Assembly: GCF_900129755.1 (NCBI RefSeq)
Contig: NZ_FQWT01000002.1
Location: 248,001-312,000 of the forward strand
Length of the DNA: 64,000 nucleotides
Direction: 5' to 3'
From: Chryseobacterium oranimense
GTDB lineage: Bacteria > Bacteroidota > Bacteroidia > Flavobacteriales > Weeksellaceae
In this document: positions 17,838 through 25,656 of the stretch, piece by piece
Numbering within the stretch: position 1 is the stretch's first letter
How the letters are laid out: the number at the start of each line of letters is the position of its first letter
Notes under the pieces: model-generated
The model's input: the letters and a program-made list of their open reading frames with translations, nothing else
What the model was told of the DNA's origin: nothing
Database searches by the model: none
Made by a program: the position numbers and the translations under genes

Positions 17838-19784
17838 TTAAGGAACTAGTCTGATCACACGGTATCCTGTGTTTACATAAGCTCCGTTTGCTTTGGATTT
17901 TACAAATTCAAACTTGGTAGCAAGCTGAGTCTGAACTTTATTCATCTGTTTAAAGATCTCTCCTTTTTTATTTTCCCTCGTCAGCATGTCATTCACGACA
18001 TCAAACCCTACGATGGCATATTTTGGAGGTGTTTTACAGTATTTACTTTTATAGGCAGCCAGAATTTCTTTCTCAAAACTACCTTCTGCATTAATTTTTC
18101 TGTCCATCAGGTAAACAAGGCTTGCCTGGCTCAGTTCGTCCACTTTCTTCTCGAAAACCGGAGAATAATACATACTGAAGGCTTTCATTCCCTGTACTTC
18201 TTTAGAAAGAGCAATGGTTTTGTTGGCAAAAGCTTCTCCGGCGGCATCGTTGTCACTGGCCAGAATTGCAATAACAGGAGCAGACTGCCCGGTCATCATG
18301 TTCTTATCCAGCTGGATTTCTGAAGGAGAGTTGACAATAATGATATTTGGATTTTTAACTGCTTTTTCCAAACCGCCTTTAATATAGTTGGCAATTTCTT
18401 TTTTACTGTCTGCTACTACATATATTTTCTGATCTGAATAAACAGCTTTTACTTCTTCAACAATTTTATCTGCGTAGGTCTGGTCATTGGTTTCAACAAT
18501 GATCAGGTTACTGTAGTTGTATAGTTCCGGTGAGTTGGCAAATGGTGCTACAACCGGTATTTTCTGGTTTCTTGTAAAATCAAGGACGTCAATCACATTG
18601 GATTTGAAGAATGGACCAATAATCAGGTCCGTATTCTCAGGATTGATCTGGGTCATTGAATTTTTAAATGAGGCTTCGTTTCCTGAATCTACAATTTTAA
18701 TGTCAAGTTTCTGTCCGCCACTGGCATTTCTTTCAATGGCCAGTTTAGCTCCGGTAAGGAAATCCAGTGCCATAGATCTATACTGAGTTTCGTTGGTGCT
18801 GTACCCAAAAGGCAGCATTAAAACAACGCTCAATGCATCTCCGTTTTTCTTAACATAAGCAGGATCCTGTTTTTTGATCTTTAAGACCATCCCTGTTTTC
18901 AGTCCTTTGGAAAGTTCAGGATTCAAAGCGATCAGCTCATCAATTGAAACTCCGAACTTATTAACAATGGAGAACACAGTATCTCCCTGCTGAACGGTGT
19001 AAGTAACATAATCATCAACAATAGAAGTTACTGTTGCCGTGGAAGCTTTTTCACTTCCTGAATCTATTTTAGTTTTCGGATTTGCAGGTTCGGAAACCAC
19101 AGCTGCATCCGTATTTGATTTTTTTACTCTGATGGTTTCACCCGGCTTAAGACCTTTTTCTTCTAACCCAGGATTCAGGGCAAAAAGTTCCTGCTGGCTG
19201 ATTCCAAACTGTTTTGTTATTCTGTAATAATTATCTTTTGACTGGATCACATAAGCTTCTCCTTCTGCAGATGTTGTCACTGCTGCGGATGTTTCCGTAT
19301 GGGTTTCTGCAGATTTGGTAACTACAGCAGCAGGAGCAACCTGTTGTTCTCCGCCATATTTTTTAATGCTTTCAAGAGGTAAAGCGATCTCGTCTCCTAT
19401 TTTCATATGAGAATCGAGTTCAGGGTTCAGCTTTCTTAAATCGGTTTCAGAGATGCGGTATTGTTTGGTAATTCCGTAAATGGTCTGCTTAGGCTGAAGG
19501 ATAATTTTTCCAACCTGACCTACTGAACCGGATTTTACTTTTTCAGCAACAGCAGGTTTAGAAGCAGGAGCTGTATGTTTCTCAGCTCTCACCGTAACAA
19601 CGTCGCCTATCGCCAGCTTACCGTCTTTATATTTAGGATTTAGCTTTAACAATTCATCTACAGTAATTCCGTATTTTTTTGCAATATTATAGGGATTATC
19701 TCCTTTTACAACGGTGTGAGAGTTCTGGGCAGATACCCCCAAAACCATACATAAACTGGACAAAATAAAAAACCTCTTTATCAT
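17838..19784 (-). CDS. LysM-repeat protein fused to a periplasmic-binding-like domain
   Basis: A 648-residue exported protein. Signal peptide (ending VLGVSAQ), then four LysM repeats at about 22-67, 90-136, 177-221 and 262-306. Each has the pattern of a threonine/valine start, GDxxYxIxKxxGIxxxEL and LNPxL. The linkers are Ala/Thr/Val-rich. From ~320 to the end is a type I periplasmic-binding fold (VVLMLPFGYSTNE, then IIGPFFKSNVIDVL, then IPVVAPFANSPELY) like amino-acid ABC binding proteins. LysM binds peptidoglycan, so the protein may be held at the cell wall while sensing or binding a small ligand. No transporter genes are nearby. The function is unknown. Confidence 0.85.
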   Translation of the reverse strand: MIKRFFILSSLCMVLGVSAQNSHTVVKGDNPYNIAKKYGITVDELLKLNPKYKDGKLAIGDVVTVRAEKHTAPASKPAVAEKVKSGSVGQVGKIILQPKQTIYGITKQYRISETDLRKLNPELDSHMKIGDEIALPLESIKKYGGEQQVAPAAVVTKSAETHTETSAAVTTSAEGEAYVIQSKDNYYRITKQFGISQQELFALNPGLEEKGLKPGETIRVKKSNTDAAVVSEPANPKTKIDSGSEKASTATVTSIVDDYVTYTVQQGDTVFSIVNKFGVSIDELIALNPELSKGLKTGMVLKIKKQDPAYVKKNGDALSVVLMLPFGYSTNETQYRSMALDFLTGAKLAIERNASGGQKLDIKIVDSGNEASFKNSMTQINPENTDLIIGPFFKSNVIDVLDFTRNQKIPVVAPFANSPELYNYSNLIIVETNDQTYADKIVEEVKAVYSDQKIYVVADSKKEIANYIKGGLEKAVKNPNIIIVNSPSEIQLDKNMMTGQSAPVIAILASDNDAAGEAFANKTIALSKEVQGMKAFSMYYSPVFEKKVDELSQASLVYLMDRKINAEGSFEKEILAAYKSKYCKTPPKYAIVGFDVVNDMLTRENKKGEIFKQMNKVQTQLATKFEFVKSKANGAYVNTGYRVIRLVP

Positions 19785-19803
19785 ACTCGATAATTATAAT
19801 TTA

Positions 19804-19833
19804 CAAAAATACTTCTTTAAAATTAAATGGCAA
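19804..19833 (-). promoter_or_regulatory. Flavobacterial promoter for the LysM protein gene
   Basis: On the - strand TTG (19833-19831), a 19-nt spacer and TATTTTTG (19811-19804) match the consensus well. The -33 element lies inside the last codons of bshC, so the LysM gene can be transcribed separately from bshC. Confidence 0.6.
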
Positions 19834-21409
19834 CAATTATTAATTTGGATTCTTGAACCACCATTTCTTCCCAACAATTTTCAAGCCATGTATAGCCATA
19901 GTCTGAAAAGAATACGCTAAAGTTATAGACTCTCTCCTGCCATGTTTTTGAAGGGTGGACATCTAAAAACAGTTTTTCGAGTCTTTCAAGCAGCTCGCCC
20001 TGTTTTATTTTTTCTGCATGAAGCAGACGTTTTTTCATTCTTTTAAATGATTTCAGCTGTCTTACTTCTTCTGCCTTCACCATATTTCCGAAGGAACGCT
20101 CTGTGGTTTCAGCAATTGCTTTCAGCTCGGAGAAGTTTTCCTCCAAAAGAAGTTCTTTTTCTTCAAGCAATGACAATACGCTGCTATCCTGTAAAATTTT
20201 CTGATTGGTAATTGCCGTAAAGTTCCCAAAGAAATCCTGGATATTCAGGTCCAATTTTTCAATTTTCTCAACTGTTTTTTCTTTGATGAAAAGCATTGAA
20301 TTTCTTGGGATCAAAACAGGGAAAGGGATATTGACCGCTTTAAAGTAGTCTTTAAGCTCCAGCCAATACATGATTTCAGCATTACCTCCAATATAAGCCA
20401 GGTTAGGAAGTACTTTTTCCTGATAAACCGGCCGCATTAACGCATTCGGACTGAACTTTTCAGGATGGTTTTCGAGTTCCTGAAGGATTTTTTCTTTTGT
20501 AAATTTGGTATCAGTATCTACTACGGTATATTTTTCACCGTCAAAATCGATTCTGTCTCTTGTTCCGGAAAGATAAAAAAGATTGATATCCCGTGGATTA
20601 ACCTGTACCTTTCCATATTTCTCAGTCAGAAAATCTACTTTCTCTTTTGAGTTCTTCTGTAAACTGAAATTCAGCAGTTCATCTTTAAAAATCTCTTTAA
20701 CCTGATGTTTAAGCTCTCTGGAATCTCCGTCTATGATCAGTAATCCAAATTCGGAGAAAAGCCTGTTTACTAATATTTTAATTGCCTGCGTAAGAGTATT
20801 TCCTGTTTTATACGCTTCTTTCATCATCAGGATCAATTCTGTTCCGAACACGGAATCTTTGAATTCTTTTTCAAATTCTGAAATAAAAAAGGTATCGCTG
20901 ATGGTGATTTTACCTACCGGTCCGCCAGATTTCTCATTGATCTCATAATAATTATGCTCTGTTTTGAAATGATTGATTTCGGCAAAATCATGGTCTTCCG
21001 AAGCCATCCAGTACAGGGGCACAAAATTAAAATCCGGGAAGTTCTCTTTCAGGTAAGCACATGTTTTAATGGTCTGCAAAATTTTGTAGACAAAAAAAAC
21101 AGGTCCTGAAAAAAGATTCAGCTGATGCCCGGTGGTAATAGTGAATGTGTTGGGCTGCTTCAGGTTTTTCAGATTTTCTTTCTGTTTTGATGAAAGAACA
21201 AGTTCTGAGAGCTGTTTTTCCAGTGCATCAAAAAGAATATTTCTCTGATCCCGTGTAAAAGAGTTCTGCTTAAGATGGATCTGATCTTTAAAGTGATCTA
21301 AAGAAAAGGTATTGTTTTCAAAGCCCTCAATTTTTTGATTCAGAAAATCTTTTACCAGCTGAGGAATGCTTTCTATATCGTTGAATGATATTTTATTTAT
21401 TGTTTTCAA
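19823..21409 (-). CDS. bshC: Bacillithiol biosynthesis cysteine-adding enzyme BshC
   Basis: A 528-residue cytosolic protein. BshC catalyses the last step of bacillithiol synthesis, joining cysteine to glucosaminyl-malate. Diagnostic sequence is TITTGHQLNLFSGPVFFVYK at about residues 93-112, and FVPLYWMASEDHDFAEINHF shortly after. The middle has GPVGKITI and the C-terminal half is a long coiled-coil segment (EENFSELKAIAETTERSFGN and following). The length matches the family (about 520-540). It lies 12 bp downstream of the putative porin gene on the same strand and is probably in that transcript. bshA and bshB are not in the window. Confidence 0.94.
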   Translation of the reverse strand: MKTINKISFNDIESIPQLVKDFLNQKIEGFENNTFSLDHFKDQIHLKQNSFTRDQRNILFDALEKQLSELVLSSKQKENLKNLKQPNTFTITTGHQLNLFSGPVFFVYKILQTIKTCAYLKENFPDFNFVPLYWMASEDHDFAEINHFKTEHNYYEINEKSGGPVGKITISDTFFISEFEKEFKDSVFGTELILMMKEAYKTGNTLTQAIKILVNRLFSEFGLLIIDGDSRELKHQVKEIFKDELLNFSLQKNSKEKVDFLTEKYGKVQVNPRDINLFYLSGTRDRIDFDGEKYTVVDTDTKFTKEKILQELENHPEKFSPNALMRPVYQEKVLPNLAYIGGNAEIMYWLELKDYFKAVNIPFPVLIPRNSMLFIKEKTVEKIEKLDLNIQDFFGNFTAITNQKILQDSSVLSLLEEKELLLEENFSELKAIAETTERSFGNMVKAEEVRQLKSFKRMKKRLLHAEKIKQGELLERLEKLFLDVHPSKTWQERVYNFSVFFSDYGYTWLENCWEEMVVQESKLIIVAI

Positions 21410-21421
21410 CCTGTTTTGCTT

Positions 21422-23362
21422 TTAGTTGAACAAATACCACACAATACCAATATTCAACCTGAAGTCGTAAACCGGATAATGTGGAAATGCGTATGCTTTA
21501 TTGTTGGAAAGAACGGTTCCTATCTGCTGCCCCTCTACATAGAAGAACATTTTTTTAACCTTCATATTGATATAAAGATCTGCGATAGGCTGTCCTCCGA
21601 TAGAAAATGAGTCTGCATTAGGCAGAATATATTCGTTTAGGATTGGGAAGTAATCTCTTGAGGCAAATTTTGAGAAGTAATACATTTTCAATCCTGCCTG
21701 GATTTCTGCTGCTTTTTTGAATGCCTGACTCTGGAAGAAGAAATTGGCTCTCCCAATAAAGCCTGGCATTGGTAGAAGTTCTTTATTGGTCAGTGCATTC
21801 TGGAAATGAACTCTTGTATTCAGATGGAATTTTCCGAAACTGAAAGTGGCATCACCTCCGATCTGAGAAATATTCAGCGAGCTGCTGCTCTGTTGCGGAG
21901 CTCCGTCAGCATTGAAATAGGTATAATTATCTATTCTGAAATAGTTGGCGAAAATTTCGGTTTTAAACCATTTAAGATTAACACTTCCTCCAATTTCTGT
22001 TACCGTCTGGTTTTTGGCATTTTCAAGGTAATAGTTGTATTTACTGTACACCGAAGTATTCAGAAGATAATTAAATGATGGATAAGCACTCTGGAAATTT
22101 ACTTTTGCATTCACAAAATAATCTTTTACCGGCTCAAACTTTATGTTATTGGTTGTTCTGAGATAGCTCCCGAACTGGCTTCCGTTGGAAAATTCCAAAA
22201 AGGATTTCAGCTGAAATTTATCCCAAAGTTTCACCTGAAGATTTCCTACTGCACCTATTCTGTTTTCTTTAAGTTCAGTAGGAAGAGTCACTCCATTTAT
22301 TGTCATAAGATCTCTAACGCCAAATTTCAACATCTGATAACGTACTCCACCATCAAGCTTGAATTTTTCATTATTAAAAACAAGGCTTACCGTATTGCTG
22401 AAGTTATCAGAATATTTTTTGGTCGTAAGGGGAAAGCCACTGATGAGTTCGGTAGCGGCATCATCATACCAATACGTTTCTACTGCTCCCTGATTGTAAA
22501 AATATTTGTTCCCCTGATGAGATAAGGTATGCCGTATGCTAAAAGGAAATTTTTCCGAATTAAACGGGGTAAATTGATGACTCAAATAATACCTCCTGTA
22601 CGAAAACTGTGAGCTTGATGAAGCCAGATTCACCTGAGCATTCTGTCTGTTACTGTAGTTGCTGTCACCACTCTGAAAGAGATCATCCTCCGTAATTCCT
22701 CCACTTTCCTGATTGTTTACATTCTGGTGGAGATAGTGGGCAAACAACTCATAATTTCCACTTTTGGACACATAATGTCCTGAAAATAAAGTATTGTTAT
22801 TGGAAGCTAATGAGTTTCTGTAAAATCCCTGAGAACGAAGTCCCATATACTCCAATGCAAAGTTGAATCTTTTCCCGATATTCTGGGTATAGGTAGATTT
22901 TAATGCAGCCCCATTCTTCATCGCCGTATGGTAAATGAAAGCGGCTGTTGGGGTTTTTACATCGTAATATTTTACATCATCAGCACCGATGATCATGTAT
23001 GATTTATTGGAAGGAAGCAGAGAAAGGTTCTGCTCAGGATTAACTTCATAAACCAGAGGATTGAACCCTGCTCCTATATTGGCAACCTGGGCTCTACCGA
23101 AGTTATCCGTATTATTATATTGTGAAAAGATATGAGTTTTATCAAAAGTCATCACCGTATCAAAAATCTTCTTTTCAGAAAACTGGGTCTGATACTGATA
23201 ATCATTAATGGTAGGCTTAAAAATCTTCAAAGAATCTTTTTTTCCAGTATCTATAACAAGGGTATCTTCTTCTTTTTGGGGTTGCTTAATATCTGTTTTA
23301 TTAACGACCTGCGCCTTCGCAACGTATCCAAAGAAGATGATTATAATAAGGATATACTTCAT
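21422..23362 (-). CDS. Putative outer membrane porin (Porin_10-like)
   Basis: About 646 residues from the start I prefer, the second methionine (MKYILIIIIFFGYVAKAQ), which gives a clean signal peptide. An in-frame ATG at 23383 would add seven polar residues. The remainder is a long series of amphipathic beta strands with many aromatic ends (for example LRSQGFYRNSLASNNNTLFS) and the C-terminal DFRLNIGIVWYLFN ends like a beta barrel. The pattern fits the Bacteroidota putative porin family. The conserved opening after the signal has DTLVIDTGKKDSLKIFKPT. It stands directly upstream of bshC. The substrate is unknown. Confidence 0.75.
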   Translation of the reverse strand: MKYILIIIIFFGYVAKAQVVNKTDIKQPQKEEDTLVIDTGKKDSLKIFKPTINDYQYQTQFSEKKIFDTVMTFDKTHIFSQYNNTDNFGRAQVANIGAGFNPLVYEVNPEQNLSLLPSNKSYMIIGADDVKYYDVKTPTAAFIYHTAMKNGAALKSTYTQNIGKRFNFALEYMGLRSQGFYRNSLASNNNTLFSGHYVSKSGNYELFAHYLHQNVNNQESGGITEDDLFQSGDSNYSNRQNAQVNLASSSSQFSYRRYYLSHQFTPFNSEKFPFSIRHTLSHQGNKYFYNQGAVETYWYDDAATELISGFPLTTKKYSDNFSNTVSLVFNNEKFKLDGGVRYQMLKFGVRDLMTINGVTLPTELKENRIGAVGNLQVKLWDKFQLKSFLEFSNGSQFGSYLRTTNNIKFEPVKDYFVNAKVNFQSAYPSFNYLLNTSVYSKYNYYLENAKNQTVTEIGGSVNLKWFKTEIFANYFRIDNYTYFNADGAPQQSSSSLNISQIGGDATFSFGKFHLNTRVHFQNALTNKELLPMPGFIGRANFFFQSQAFKKAAEIQAGLKMYYFSKFASRDYFPILNEYILPNADSFSIGGQPIADLYINMKVKKMFFYVEGQQIGTVLSNNKAYAFPHYPVYDFRLNIGIVWYLFN

Positions 23363-23426
23363 GTGTTCATTTATATTGTTCAAAAATCACATGGAACCCA
23401 AAGGTTCATTGTTGATTTTGGTACAG

Positions 23427-23452
23427 CAAAAATAAGAAATAAAAGGAAACAA
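23427..23452 (-). promoter_or_regulatory. Possible promoter for the porin-bshC unit
   Basis: On the - strand TTG (23452-23450), 15 nt and TATTTTTG (23434-23427). The spacer is shorter than usual, so the -33 part is doubtful. Confidence 0.4.
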
Positions 23453-23476
23453 AAACCCCTGCATTTCGCAGGGGTC
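23450..23476 (-). terminator. Terminator of the gene at 23489
   Basis: On the - strand ACCCCTGC pairs with GCAGGGGT around GAAAT, followed by TTTTTG. It directly follows the stop codon of the upstream gene. Confidence 0.8.
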
Positions 23477-23488
23477 AATATATGGTAT

Positions 23489-24166
23489 TTACTTGTTTAT
23501 GAATTCTACCAGTTTTATCATATCCGATTCTTTGTTGAAATTGATTTTATTCGATTTCACAAAATTATCCAGATCTTTCTTGTCTACTGAAAAAATTGCA
23601 GCAGCATCTGCTGAGTTTTTAGGGAATTTGAAAAACTTTTTGTCTTTAGCTATTAGATAAAGATCCTTATCTTTTTCATAGTAGTCATTAGCGTCTTTAG
23701 TAAAACCATTATTACTTTTCGTCCCTCCCATAAGCTCCATTTTTTCTCTTTTATATAAAGAGAATTTAGGATTATCTACTAATATTACCAGATATCCTGT
23801 TTTTGTCTTCCCCTCATAAGAATATGTAAGAGATTCATACGTTTTTTTAAGAGCTGGGAAATGAATTTTAAGACCTTCTGTTTTATTGGCATTATATAAC
23901 TCTTCCCCCATCTTGAATTCCATTTCATCCTGATAAGCATTATAACGGAGATCCTGAACATTTTTGCTATAATCTTTTATAGTAACTTTTTCGAACTTGT
24001 CTCCATTTATATATGGAGATCCATCGATTTTACGATCCTCTTTATGTACTCTTCCTGGCTTACTATAGAAACCGTCTGGTGTTGTAACAACATTTAGGAT
24101 ATCGGTGTTTTGGGAAAAAAGACTTTGTCCTACAAGTATTGTGATAATAAAAGTAATTTTTTTCAT
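23489..24166 (-). CDS. Secreted protein of unknown function
   Basis: A 225-residue protein with a signal peptide (MKKITFIITILVGQSLFSQ). The mature part is lysine- and tyrosine-rich and contains GYLVILVDNPKFSLYKREKMEL and DAAAIFSVDKKDLDNFVKSN. I do not recognise a domain, although the repeated short strands with charged ends suggest a small beta-sandwich. It has its own terminator behind it and another in front (24188-24216), so it is a single-gene unit between the porin and the second SusC/SusD pair. It may be periplasmic or outer-membrane associated. No function is proposed. Confidence 0.75.
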   Translation of the reverse strand: MKKITFIITILVGQSLFSQNTDILNVVTTPDGFYSKPGRVHKEDRKIDGSPYINGDKFEKVTIKDYSKNVQDLRYNAYQDEMEFKMGEELYNANKTEGLKIHFPALKKTYESLTYSYEGKTKTGYLVILVDNPKFSLYKREKMELMGGTKSNNGFTKDANDYYEKDKDLYLIAKDKKFFKFPKNSADAAAIFSVDKKDLDNFVKSNKINFNKESDMIKLVEFINK

Positions 24167-24187
24167 ATTAATATTGATCTTTAAATT

Positions 24188-24216
24188 TAAAAAGCCGCTC
24201 TAGGAGCGGCTTTTCT
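24188..24216 (-). terminator. Terminator of the second SusC/SusD operon
   Basis: AAAAGCCGCTC (24190-24200) pairs with GAGCGGCTTTT (24204-24214) around a 3-nt loop. It is symmetrical, so it can act on either strand, and it directly follows the susD-like stop at 24222. Confidence 0.85.
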
Positions 24217-24221
24217 TTATA

Positions 24222-25646
24222 TTAATTACCAAACCCTGGGTTAGGTGTTACTAATGTTCCAGGAACGTTGATTTCAGCTCTAGGAATAGGGAAAGTTAAT
24301 AATTGATTCCCTACATTTCTAATAGTACCTGCTGTACCATTTGCACTTCTTTGAATAATAGGTTGGTTTCTTCTTAATAGATCCCAATAACCAAATCCTT
24401 CACCAACAAGTTCTTTTTGTCTTTCAACGTAAATATCATTCAATGTTACTGCTGTTGCTGCTGGTAATGCACCTGTAGCTTTACCACGTTTAGCCTGTAT
24501 TAAGTTATAATATCCCAAGGCTACGGTAGCAGATCCACCATTAAGCTCAGCTTCAGCTCCGTTTAATAATATTTCCTCATATCTGATAAGGTGAATATTA
24601 TCAAAGCTATTTACGTATTTACCATTAAGAACATTTGCTGCTGTAATAACAGATCCTCTTACATCATCTGCTGCATATGAAGTTCTTAGAGCAGGTAATA
24701 CTTTCATGTTTCCATATCCTGCAGGAGCAACGTTTAATTTATTAGCAATAGATGTAGTTCCTAAATCGTTAGTTGAACCTACTGCAATTTCAAAAATTGA
24801 GTTACCTGCAGAATTTGCTTTTGAGAAGCTACTTGAAAAATCTGCTGCTGGAATAACAGAATATCTGTTTGAAGCCACAATCTCCGCCACTAAGGTTCTC
24901 ACTTTTGCAAAATCTCCTTTATAAAGGTAATATTTAGACATTAATGCTTTAACAGTGAACTGGTTAATTTCTGTTCTGTTCGTATGCACAGATGCTGTTG
25001 GAGTTCCCATTAAAGAAAGTGCTTTATCAAAATCCGATTCGATTTGAGCTCTGGTTTCAGCTACTGTAGAACGAGCTTGCTTAGCATCAGGATTATAAAC
25101 CGTAGGAACAACCACTCCAGTAGTTCCTCCTGCATATTCTTGGCCAAATAATCTTAGAAGATCAAATAAAGCTAAAGCTCTGGCAGCGTAAGACTGACCT
25201 TTCAAATAATTAGCTCTTGCCTGAATAACTGCCGGATCCTGAGATGATTTCCATGTCAGCTGACCTGAAGGCACATTGTTAATTACAATGTTAGCCTTTG
25301 AAATCACCTGATACATATTCATGTATGGGCCTGAAGAATACTGATCACCAGCTGTCATTGAATATGATGCTACTGTTTGGTAATAGCCTGCACCATTAGC
25401 AAAATCAGAATACATATTATTACTTCTTACTTCTCCAATCATTAAGAAATCACATCCATAATAAGATGCATTTCTCATTGAAACATATTGTCCTTTTACA
25501 AAAGAATCTAATTCTTCAATCGTATTCAAAGGGCCTTGCTGAACTTGCTGATAAAACTCAGTTTCGATGAAATCATCGCTACAAGAAGTTAATGCTGCAG
25601 TCGATAAAACTGCTAACATTCCATATTTTAAAATATATTTTTTCAT
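24222..25646 (-). CDS. SusD/RagB family nutrient-binding lipoprotein (second pair)
   Basis: A 474-residue lipoprotein with lipobox LTSC (Cys at about residue 22). It has SusD features: AALFDLLRLFGQEYAG in the TPR-like region, RYEEILLNGAEAELNGGSA in the conserved C-terminal helix, IYVERQKELVGEGFGYWDLL, and a C-terminal FPIPRAEINVPG ending PNPGFGN. It follows the SusC-like gene by 10 bp. It is smaller than the first pair's SusD. The sequence spells out an outer-membrane uptake complex, but with no adjacent hydrolase the ligand is unknown. Peptide or glycan uptake are both possible. Confidence 0.92.
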   Translation of the reverse strand: MKKYILKYGMLAVLSTAALTSCSDDFIETEFYQQVQQGPLNTIEELDSFVKGQYVSMRNASYYGCDFLMIGEVRSNNMYSDFANGAGYYQTVASYSMTAGDQYSSGPYMNMYQVISKANIVINNVPSGQLTWKSSQDPAVIQARANYLKGQSYAARALALFDLLRLFGQEYAGGTTGVVVPTVYNPDAKQARSTVAETRAQIESDFDKALSLMGTPTASVHTNRTEINQFTVKALMSKYYLYKGDFAKVRTLVAEIVASNRYSVIPAADFSSSFSKANSAGNSIFEIAVGSTNDLGTTSIANKLNVAPAGYGNMKVLPALRTSYAADDVRGSVITAANVLNGKYVNSFDNIHLIRYEEILLNGAEAELNGGSATVALGYYNLIQAKRGKATGALPAATAVTLNDIYVERQKELVGEGFGYWDLLRRNQPIIQRSANGTAGTIRNVGNQLLTFPIPRAEINVPGTLVTPNPGFGN

Positions 25647-25656
25647 TTCTTTCTAA

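Noticed and set aside
23363..23383. Upstream ATG for the putative porin
   Set aside because: It would place seven polar residues in front of a clean signal peptide. The second methionine is preferred.
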